This document shows, in pieces, positions 45,101-57,100 of a DNA stretch of 64,000 bases. The stretch is from Megaustenia siamemsis (Eukaryota; Mollusca; Gastropoda; Stylommatophora; Ariophantidae): contig JAVIAB010000124.1 in NCBI GenBank assembly GCA_032433765.1, positions 80,092,465 to 80,156,464 of the forward strand. Reading direction: 5' to 3'. The translations under genes were made by a program, and so were the position numbers. Each line of letters starts with the position of its first letter. Positions within the stretch are counted from its first letter, which is position 1. The notes under the pieces were generated by a model. It saw nothing but the letters and a program-made list of their open reading frames with translations. It made no database searches and was not told the DNA's origin.

Positions 45101-48100
45101 GCGGCCTGGCGTGATTTCGACCACATCACACAAAAATGTGCCATGGTCATAGAAATATATGGTCACTAACACCATATTCCCCACTCGCCTAGCATTGCAG
45201 GGGAGTTAACTTTTACTTAAGTTTTTTTTCTTAGGTTGACAAAGGAAGCGATCAATATAAATAGGTGACATTAACACAAGACCTCATGAAAAGTCTTCAA
45301 TATGTGTTGTGACTGATGTGGGACAAAACAGAGCAACTATTCGCTCGTCTCTTTGATGTAATACAATAGCGTATGGGACAAATACATGGGTAGCATCCGA
45401 GCTAAGGAGCTTAGAAATTCTCGCGAAATGGATCCCTAACAACCAGGAGCTAAACTATCCAATATCCCCATAACTGACCTCTGTTATTTCGGACCCGATT
45501 TATATTCCGACCCACGGACTATAAACCAAGAACTGGGTGATAGGTGTGATCTTCATTACGTGTGATGTACGACAAACAATAACGCGGATTTCATGACATT
45601 ACTGCTGGTGTGATTCGCATGGCAAGAGTTATAATAAAAACATTTTTAAAATTTAAAAGAACGTTTATAGTGCGGTTATAATTGGTTATAATGAAATAAA
45701 ATTGTATCAATTCTTATAATGGGAATATTATGACCAGCCCATTTTTTATTTATACATTTTTTCCCCCTTTTTTTTTAAATCTACCTGTCGCAAGAGATAT
45801 TAAAGGTAAAATACAAAGTGGATGTGAAGAACAAAAAGTTATCTCGTGTCTGTAAAACCCATATGTCATCTGTCATTATGTCATATGTCATTACTGTACA
45901 TTAAAATGAATAATTTTGTCAATAACTGTTTGAGAAAAATTGTTAAAATCAGACGGTATGTCAATTCCAGAACTGAATATATCTAGTAATGAACACATTT
46001 AGGACCAGTCCAGAATCAATTAAATAGAAAATAGAGACAGTTTTCTACATACTCTAAGAAAGTGGGATGTCAGAATAGCTAGACAGGGAATTGTCTTGGG
46101 AACAATCACGGAAAGAGAAATTCAGGAAGCCTCAGAAATACATAGGGAGGGAAGTTAATGGAAGCCTTCAAAAACATCGATGAGTCTAAAGTGCTTTGAC
46201 TTTTTCATTGAAAACAAATAATAATTAATTCTTGACAAACAATACACTATGAAAAACATTACACAATGACAGACATTACACAATGACAGACATTACACAA
46301 TGACAGACATTACACAATGATAAACATTACAAAATGACAGACATACACAATGACAAACATTACACAATGATAAACATTACACAATGACAGACATTACACA
46401 ATGATAAACATTACACAATGACAGACATTACACAATGACAGACATTACACAATGATAAACATTACACAATGACAGACATTACACAATGACAAACATTACA
46501 GAATGACAAACAATACAGAGTGACAAACAATACATAATGACAAACAATACATAATGGCAAACAATACACAATGACAAACAATACATAATGGCAAACAATA
46601 CACAATGACAAACCATACACAATGACAAACATTACATAATGGCAAACAATACACAATGACAAACAATACATAATGACAAAAAATACATAATGACAAACAA
46701 TACACAATGACAAACAATACACAATGACAAACAATACATAATGACAAACAATACATAATGACAAACAATACATAATGGCAAACAATACACAATGACAAAC
46801 AATACATAATGACAAACAATACATAATGGCAAACAATACATAATGACAAACAATACATAATGACAAACAATACATAATGGCAAACAATACACAATGAATG
46901 GCAAACAATACACAATGACAAACAATACATAATGACAAACAAAACACAATGACAAACAATACATTATGGCAAACAATACACAATGACAAACAATACACAA
47001 TGACAAACATTACAGAATGACAAACAATACACTGACAAACAATAAACAATGACAAACATGACAGAATGACAAACAATACACAATGACAAACATTACAGAA
47101 TGACAAACAATGTAAATGACAAACTTTACAGAATGACAAACAATGTAAATTACAAACATTACAGAATGACAAACAACGTAAATGACAAATATTACAGAAT
47201 GACAAACAATGTCAATGACAAACATTACAGAATGACAAACAATGTAAATGACAAACATTACAGAATGACACAAAATTACGGAATGACAAACATTAAAGAA
47301 TGACAAACATTACAGTATGACAAACAATGTAAATGACAAAAATTACAGAATGACAAACAATGTAAATGACAAACTTTACAGAATGACAAACAATGTAAAT
47401 GACAAAAATTACAGAATGACAAACAATGTAAATTACAAACATTACAGAATAACAAACAATGTCAATGACAAACATCACAGAATGACAAACAATGTCAATG
47501 ACAAACATTACAGAATGACACAAATTACGGAATGACAAGCATTAAAGAATGACAAACATTACAAAATGGCAAGTATTACAGACTGACAAGTAATACAAAA
47601 TGGCAAACAATACAAAGCATATCCCTGGACCGGCAGTGCCCCTATCTTACGGTCTGTTGCTTGATGTGCGACAGGTATAATCTGACCACTAACTGGGTGT
47701 TTCTATGTTCGGAATTGGAGTCAACAACGATGGCCTAATATCATCAAGCGCTATACATTTTAAAAACAATATGACGATCATCATTTTCAAGAGGACGTGA
47801 ACTTCCGGTATATGGTGGATAGGCGGCGGGAACAATTGAAGGCTATGCATGAAAAGTGTTCCTTGTTGCAGTTTCCTCACATTCCAAGTCCGGCTTGTTG
47901 CAGGAGCTACTGAGTTAGGTGCTCTGTGCACACCGTGAGCTGTGTGTTTCATCCGTTTTGATCATGTTTCGATATTCCAATTGTTTACGATAAATGATGA
48001 AATCGTATGACAGGGAACAGTTGGCTGTGTTCACTTACTGCGCTGTTTCGCCTTATGTCTTTTGACGTTTGCTTAGACTGCTACGATGGGGACTACGGTT

Positions 48101-51100
48101 ACCTTTCTTTGTTTGGGAGATGAGATATTAATTCGGATGATTCCACTGGCACGGGCGGTTGAGCAATTCTGGAATTTAATTCGTTTGCAGTGATACCGGG
48201 GCCTTCCATAACCAAATAACCAAACAATACAAAACGACAAACAATACAAAACGACAAAGATTCCAAAGTGACAAACTTTACAAAACGACAACGATTACAA
48301 AATGAAAACATTATAAAATGACAAACATTACAAAAGGTTAATAACCTTCAACGGAGCCGTGATACACAGACATCTCTCCAAGGTGATGAAGGCGGTTATC
48401 CAGCTGGTGACTCGCGAGAAGATGACGTGTGGCCATCCTGCTGTCAAATACTGAAACCCCACAGGCTCAAACGGAAGGTCAAGGCTACTGAAGGCTGGGT
48501 TCATGCAGATATTGGTCCAGATAAGTACTACAACGCAACAGAGGTCAGAGATGGCCAGCCCTAATAATGAAACATAACATAATGTATTTTCATAAAAGTT
48601 AACCACAATTACAAACAATAATGTTATTGTCCATGAAATTGTTTTCAATGATACAAATATGAATGACTGTTTCCATATGTGTACGGATTAGCATAAAGGT
48701 AAGGTTAACGATCTGAGATCTGATGCATTTGATAAATTAGATAAGAAATCTCACTCAAACAAGAAATCTCATTCAAACAAGAAATCTCACTTAAACAAGA
48801 AATCTCACTCAAACAAGAAATCTCACTTAAACAAGAAATCTCACTCAAACAAGAAATCTCACTTAAACAAGAAATCTCGCTTAAACAAGAAATCTCACTT
48901 AAACAAGAAATCTCACTCAAACAAGAAATCTCACTTAAACAAGAAATCTCACTCAAACAAGAAATCTCACTCAAACAAGAAATCTCACTCAAACAAGAAA
49001 TATCACTCAAACAAGAAATCTCACTCAAACAAGAAATAATAGTTTAAACAGCCACAAGGAGAATTTATAAAATAAAAACAAATTGTGTCGCGCTCGTTGT
49101 GATAGTAACAATTATAAATTATTTTAAAGTGGAAATAAACTTGGCAATTTTTGGGAGCTGCGATAGCTCAGTGGTTAGTGAATTGGATTACAAAGGACAA
49201 GAGGTAGGGTTCGACCCCTATCGACGGCTCCGGTTCACCCAGTTTTTAATGCGTATCGGAATTTTGATCTGGGAAAGTAACGCGGCACGGGAGTAATACC
49301 GACCACATTACCACAATGATCATGTGCCGAAGGTCTGTAAAATTTAGGAAAAATTAAAAAATACAAAAAAATGGTATGTTAGAAGCTTTACGTGATAAGT
49401 GGACGACACAGACTAAACGACGTGTCGGCCCAATAGGCCTTCAGCAGGAACAAACAAGATAAACACACACACAAAACTAATAACGAAACATTCAAAACAA
49501 AAATATTCGAAATATGTTAAAGAAAATAAAAATGTCTATCCTGTGTGTAAGAAAAGGAAATGGTAACAAATGTGTGGCTGTCGAAGATGTGCAGAAATGT
49601 GCGCAAATGCACACCGAACCAGAGGAGTTCACACAGGGGTCAGTGTGCAAACACACAGAAGAAAGAATAGAACAGTAGACTAACAGGTGCTCAAAAGGCG
49701 GTAAGACTGAGATGTCCGAGAGTGGGGTACAATAAAAACAAATGAGGGGTAAGGAGCACAGAAAAAAGGTATAGAGGAGAACACCGAAGTGTCTCATAAG
49801 GGACTAGAGGAGAAGAACTATAAATAGCATGGCATAGTAAGTAGACCAAAGATCCCAAATATGTGCAGTAGAGAAGGCTATGCAAAAGGGAAGGAGCAAC
49901 CAAAAGAAAACTATGTGTATGAGTGTGATACATTCATGCCTCGTGGGGTCAGCGAACCATACTGGACCATGAGGCAATTTTCCAAAATATAGCGGCTGCG
50001 GTCGCCAGAGTAACAAAGGACAATTCCAGTGACACGGATGTCGTCTTTACCCTTGTGATCAGGGGAGTTGAAGTGGGAAGACACTGGAGTACCAGTATTC
50101 TGTTAGACATCCCGTAGATGTTCACAAAATCTTTCTGTAAAATGTATATGGTCACTAACACCATATTCCCTATACGCAACTTGGCGTGACGAGGGTACTA
50201 TACTTGGCAATTGAATTTCAAACAATCGATCATCCTTTAAGCTTCTCTGTCGTTGGGGGACCGTAGAAGACATTTTTATAATGTGGTTCCAAACGTCGTC
50301 ATTTAGAGCAGCTCTCTGTGATACAACAAAAGACATTCCTGTCAATTCTCTGATGCTAGCCACTCATCTTTTCTTTTGCCCTCCATGTCTTCTTTTGCCT
50401 GGTACTCTGCCTTGCAGTACGATTTTGGCAAGACCTGTGGACCGTGTGATGTGTCCATACAAGGTATAAGTAGTTGGGTGTAACGTACTCTAAGTTATGG
50501 TGACAACTTTACAAAAAGGGAGCACAATAAAATACTAACATTTCATCGGGAACTTATGTATGACATCACTCGACATACACTCACGCCAATAGTATCCAAC
50601 TTCAAGCACAAGGACATAAGGGTTCGTATTTTGTTCGGTCCCTATTTTGTAAAGCCTGCCACTATACCTTACAGGAGTGTACATTACACCCCACCACTTG
50701 CTCCCGCTACGAGCTCTACCGCAGCTCCGCAATGATTTGCCAGTACCGTAACGGGTATGGTTTCCGCTCTTCTTCTTGTGACAATGTCTTTTATTAGCCC
50801 AGTGGATCGTTGAATTCTTTCGCACGTTTCTTTATTAATCATATGTTCTCTGTATATGTTCTCTGTATATGTTCTCTGTATATGTTCTCCGTATATGTTC
50901 TCTGCATGATATGTTCTCTGTATATGCTCTCTGTATATGTTCTCTGAATGATATGTTCTCTGTATATGTTCTATGTATCTGTTCTCTGAATGATATGTTC
51001 TCTGTATGATATGTGTAATATATTTCTTATTCTATACCATTTCATCTCCAAGGCGTGTATTTTTCTTTGAATATCAGCAATGAGCGTCCACGTGTCACAG

Positions 51101-54100
51101 GCATACAGATGTAACGACTGCTTGTAATAATCTGCTCTTCGTTGTTAGGGCGATGTTTTTGTTTATCCCTGTATGGATGAGTCGTGTCATGGCTACCATC
51201 GTTTGAACTATTCTGCCAAGTACTTCTGATCTTGATCCTTCGTCAGCGTCAACAGAGCCCAGGCATTTGCTAACCTCCTCGAGATTGCCTCCATTGGTGT
51301 GTATTGCTTCTCTATTGAGTAGTGACGTATTTGTCATTAATTTGGCTGTGTCGACATTGATCTCCATTATATACACTTTTGCCGTGTTGTTTAGGCGTTC
51401 CACGAGTTCTTCGAGCTCCGATATACTGCTAGCCAGTCCATCTATATTATCCACAAAACGTTGGTTGGCAATTGTCATACCTCAAGTACTGACAGTCTCT
51501 AGATAGTTTTCAAGAACGACATCTGCCATATAACTCTGTCAAGAAAAACGTTGAATAATGTGATCATGGGAAAGTAAACACCCTTGTCGCACTCCAACAG
51601 ATGTGGGAAAATAATTGTCCAATGTACTATTTGTAAATACTGCACTTCTAGAATGTTCCTTTAAAAATAAATCTTCAATCATTGATAATTATTCATAAGC
51701 GTAAAAGAAAACACGAGTCAGAAAATTTAGTTTAGTTTAGTTTTAGATTAGTTTTAGATTAGTTTTAGTTTAGTTTTAGTTTAGTTTAGTTTAGTTTAGT
51801 TTAGTTTAGTTTAGTTTAGTTTAGTTTAGTTTAGTTTAGTTTAGTTTAGTTTAGTTTAGTCGACAGGTCATCTTCATAGAAAATCTGACAAGTCCATAAG
51901 TGATGAGATCTCGACCGAAGTATAACAAGGTGCAGCGACTAGCGACGCCGGTGTTGAGTTGGTTCTTCTTGAATTCCCACGTAGCGCTTCGGCCGGCCTC
52001 TTCTACTTTGACAAAATATTCGTGAATTCTGTTCATGGTTGTAGATTCATGGTCATTGTTGTGTCGCGTTTTTCTCCCAGCGACCTTGAGGGTGTTGACA
52101 ATGTCACGCGGTTCGTTGCTTTACCGCATTCAACTTAAGCCAATCTGGCAAGTCTATCGGCTTATTAATTACCCTTTACACCCACGTGACCTGGCACAAT
52201 GAAGCAGACTTTTGATAGAACTGCTCTCTACAGAGACTCTAATTATTGCCTTCGCGTCCAGTCAGTTGGCATCTTTCTGAGCTTACTCATTGAGTCACCG
52301 AGGAAACACATATACATGTGTGTCTCAAGTTATGATAATGATTTTGTAACAGCTATAATCTCCATGGTCGAACTACTTGTAGTCAGTGCAAAAACACCAC
52401 TATCTTCCTTCACAGTTTGGCCACCAACATGAGACATGCAAGGCCACGAGCTCCGTACTTGTCGAATAACGGGATCATCTGCGTAAATGATTGCGTCACT
52501 CTCAGAAGAGTTATCGAAAATCAAGGCCCATAATTCTAACGCAAGGACCAATAGGTTTTGTTGTCAATATTCTCTATCTAGTGTGATGACGAAGAGAAAA
52601 GAGTGAATGCACTCTGATTGCACTAGTTCCAATTTTACGTTGTCCTATGACCTCATTTGAATACATCTGCTCAGCAATGTCTATATCCGTCACATCCATG
52701 ATACCCCTCTTTATAACCTGCTGCCCTTTGTAGCCATACATTCACATCATAGAGGATGATGTAGGTCTGTAATGATTCGAAGATAGGCACGTGCTAGGCA
52801 AACAAAAATATATTAAGATTGGATAAAATGACAGAATTGGATAACCCAATATTATGAAGGATTAGTGCAGACAGAGAACATATTTCTGACATCAAATAGA
52901 GTCATACTTTAAAGTGTGTTATGTAAAACAACTTTATATTTGTGAAAATTTGTTATTAAAGAATATTAAAAGATGGAAAATAGAATACGTCAACTAACAC
53001 GGCTTAAATGAGATCTTTATAAACAAACCTGGGTCTACGTAGACGTGAGAAAGGAGTATCAAGAAGAATGTAGTTGCAAGACATAGCAGACTAAATAAGG
53101 TTCACTACATAGCAGACATTTCGTCCAGGACAGACAACGACTTCACAGAGCTGTCATGGCAACCAATCTCCAATAGGGACAGGTTAGATGAAAATGGCGT
53201 CAAAGAAACCGGGAGCATCTAAAATGTCCGTCTGCATATATGAAAATTCATCAGCATTTTAAATGGCCTATCGATAATGATATATTTGCAGCATAATTCC
53301 CAGCTGCTTTAATTTATGTACAACGTTTATTCACGATATGACGAATACAAAGCTAGATATGAATAAATGCAGCCCCAGCCGTGTCATTGGATCCTCGCTT
53401 CTCTTTGAGTAAAACTCAGATTCATTATCTGTCTAGCATTGTCCATGAACTATTTCTTGATTTAACAGAATCAATATTTGTATTCTATTTTACCTGATTG
53501 TTCTATGATATTGGAATCACTTCCCAATCGCCTAGCTTGCTGCGTTATATATGTTGTCAAATCTCTGAGACTGAGTTTTCCGATCGGATGATATTATAGA
53601 ATGACACTTCCTAAGTATTCACCGGTCGTTGCAGGTTAATTGTGATTGGTCTTGATCTAGACGAGCAGCCTCTTTTTCCTTTCGTTGTTAAATTTATGAT
53701 AGGTTTATATCTGTGCTAATTTTCATTTTAATCTGTGCATGTTTTGTTCAAATCATCTAAATGTTGTATTGATCAGTTCTCTTGCTTTTTTTGTGTGTTT
53801 TTTTTTGTGTGCTACATATTGAGATATAATTATATATTAACTTATTAGTAAAATAAAACGTAAAGAAAATCTCCACAACACTATTTTTAATTGATGTATG
53901 TTTGGTTGTAACATTCTGGTGTTGCATCGACTCTTTTTCTGATGCATTCGTTCTTGTGCTTGCCTCACCTGTCAGTTTCAGCATTTTTCAATAAATGAAG
54001 TAACTGAAACACACCGACTGCCATCACTTCAACAATCAGCAACATTACCCGTTACCCGGGCGTATTATCTGACAGACGGTTGGAAGCAGAATCGATTGTG

Positions 54101-57100
54101 TAGAAAGTGTCCCAGCGCTGTTGTGCTCAGCAGATTTATTTATTACAGAAGCTGTCAATAGTGGAAAGACACGCCCAACAACAACATGTACTAAGTAAAT
54201 TTATGTGACAGAACTTTGCCTTCTGTTTTTTTGCCTTTTACTTTCCAATGTTTAATTCATTTCATAGTCGAATGTTACTGTATCATATCTTAGCTCTGGT
54301 CTCCATGCGCCCTGAACATTTGTTAGATTTCCTTTGTTTCACTTTCACTATTCTTCTTCTACCTTTAAACTCCGTGTGGAGCATAGGTCTTCAACAAACA
54401 CTTTCAGCTACCTGTGGAGCATAGGTCTTCAACAAACACTTTCAGCTACCTGTGGAGCATAGGTCTTCAACAAACACTTTGCAAGCTGTTCTGTGTCTTT
54501 CGATTCCTTTAAGATCCTTCCATATCTTTTATATCTTCCCCATCATCTTCATCTCTGCTTCCACCTTTCTTCTCAAAGAATGTTTTGGCCATTCCTCGTT
54601 GTATAGTCCCCTGGGGATTCCAAAAATTGGCCTGGTATTTAATACTCTCGTTTGGCTTCCACAGTGTGTGTCCTATCCATCGCCATCATTTTCGTTGCAT
54701 CTGTGAAAACATCCATTAATGAAAGTCTGTAACTTCGTGATTGTCATCTTTGTTGTCCTCCATGTATAACAGCCATATAATAGGACGGATTCAACATTGG
54801 AGTTGAAAATGTTTATTTTCATACTTAACCTGAAAGAGGTCAACGCAAAAAGAGAGCTAATTTCCAATATTAGGAAGAAACAATCATCATTTTTGACCAT
54901 GTAATGAGAAGGGAACAGCTGGAATATATTGTAACAACTGGAAAAATCGAGGGACGAAGAGATAGAGGCAAGCAAAGTGAAATGATACCAGACAGCTTAA
55001 CTCTTTCTGTACGGAAGCTTTTTATCGAGGCAACGGAAGAGATTTCAGAGACAAAATTTTTCCTCGTTTTAAGAATCAATCTACATATTGATATTTATCT
55101 AACATATAACATATTATATATGAATGTTTAGATAATTGAACAAACTATTAGATTTCACCAATATCAAGATGATACAAGACATGTAAAAAGGATATGGTTT
55201 GATGACAGATCACACTAATCAAATTGAGAGTGACGTACTATGTGGCGAAACATACAGAAAGAGTTAAGAGAATGGCTTGGCAGAAGGTCAAAAACAGAAA
55301 TTATAAATAACTGTCAAGATCGATAGCTGTGGAGAGACATGATCACCGACGCCATCACGCACGGTATTTGATGATGATGAAGATTGAACCTAATTTCGTT
55401 GGATTTCCATGTTTCTTAGTGCAACGAATGCTTCTCTTGATTTTTTGTATCCATATTTTGGTATCATTCGCTATTCCTCCTTCTTTGCCTATATTACTGC
55501 CCAGATATTTGTAGAAACGTACCTCTAGTAGAGAAATGTTTCCTATTGTTATTTGGTTATTGCCAACTGCAGTAGTTGTTAGCCCTAGCTGTTATGATCT
55601 CTCATCAAGTATGCTAATTTATCTTGCACCTCTTGATGATTATGTGATAGGAGAGCTATATATGGCATAGCTCAGCTATTACTTTCACCAATGGAAAACA
55701 TACATCGTTTTATGCCAGTTTTGGTCTATCCCCACATGATTTCCCTTTTATAAGTTTCAGAGATGATATTTGTTTACATTTCTAACTTGTGCCAGTCACG
55801 CTAATCTTCGACTCTTCAGTTTTGTCAAAATGAATGGATGTACAACATTATACAGGACGTTTGAGGTTGATAACTTTTTCTGCACATAAATATTCACAAT
55901 ATGTCTAGGATAACAAACATTGAAACTGTTTAACCTTTTAACGATAAGTTCTCAATAAACGAGACAAGGTTTGTCTAAGAGAAATAGCCGACATTTTAAA
56001 TTACGCGAGAGATGTGGATGCTGAGAGCAAGAGGAAAGGCTTTATCATCAAGAACATTCCAGAGTAAAGGTAAAGTACGAGACTTGAACCGGCGTCTTAG
56101 CACGCGAGTTTCCACCCATATGTGCTCGGCCGACTATCCAGAGATGTTTTGAAATTTCTGTATAGTGTCGCCTCAAGCATCGAAACTCAGATGCGAGGCG
56201 ATATACCTCACCTTCCCAGGGTAATACCCTGGTACCCATTTCTGCCAACGGCTGGGTCGACCGTGGGGGTATTTTTTTTCCAACCACGTGTACAATTCGC
56301 ACTGCTCCCAGCGGGAATCGAACACGGGTTGTCCGAACGTCGGTAGTCCAGTCGGGTGATTCACCCAACTCGATTCCCCTTACATTCCAGAGCTCTAACT
56401 TCAACCCCTTAAGTGATCTGAGCACTTACGGATTGTTATTCGATGAGCGATGGGGACAATTCGACAAATAAACTAATGTAAGATCTTCGCGAGAACTGAG
56501 ACATGCCTACTTATTTATGAACATTACATTTATAGGCAGCGCTTTTGGTCGTAAAACTCGGATTGAGAACACCTTTACATAGAAAATTGTGTTCCTCTTT
56601 TCTAAACGACAGATATGACGCATCTACACATAAACCTTGAAACCGTATTATGTAACAAAGTAAATAAAGATTCCCATTAGAATAAGACATTTCGTAAATC
56701 AAACCTTTAACAACATATGGCCAAACCTTTAACAACATATGGTCAAACCTTTAAAACATATGGTCAAACCTTTAAAACATATGGTCAAACCTTTAACAAC
56801 ATATGGTTAAAACCGTTAACAACATATGGTCAAACCTTTAACAACATATGGTCAAACCTTTAACAACATATGGTCAACCCTTTAGCAACATATGGTCAAG
56901 CCTTTAACAACATATGATCAAAACTTTAACTACGTATGGTCAAACATTTAACAACATATGGTCAAACCTTTAACAAATTATGGTCAAACCTTTAACAACA
57001 TATGGTCACACCTTTAATAACATATGGTCAAACCTTTAACAACATATGGTCAAACATTTAACAACATATGGTCAAACCTTTAACAACATATGGTCAAACC

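Larger units (their letters stand above)
44437..45222 (+). mobile_element. tRNA-derived SINE with amplified A-box region
   Basis: tRNA-like head, about 17 copies of a 24-bp unit containing the A box, then CACGCTTTCTGGTCAGAAG, a single B box GGGTTCGATCC (44889-44899), a 22-bp tandem stretch and the SINE body (GGGAAGTAAAGGCGG, GGTCACTAACACCATATT). The last A box and the B box are about 33 bp apart, a normal tRNA spacing. Confidence 0.8.
54490..55620 (-). mobile_element. LINE type K, split by a LINE F fragment (parts 54490-54836 and 55376-55620)
   Basis: Upper part (55620-55376): ITIGNISLLEVRFYKYLGSN, IGKEGGIANDTKIWIQKI. Lower part (54836-54490): MKINIFNSNVESVLLYGCYT, TKLQTFINGCF, TRPIFGIPRGLYNEEW. 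The protein order continues across the insert, so one element was interrupted. Confidence 0.75.

Noticed and set aside
46462..47535. ORFs up to 247 aa rich in Cys, Val, His
   Set aside because: Translation of the 17-bp array.
51726..51860. Interstitial telomere
   Set aside because: The unit is TTTAG, not the TTAGGG expected in molluscs; a simple microsatellite.
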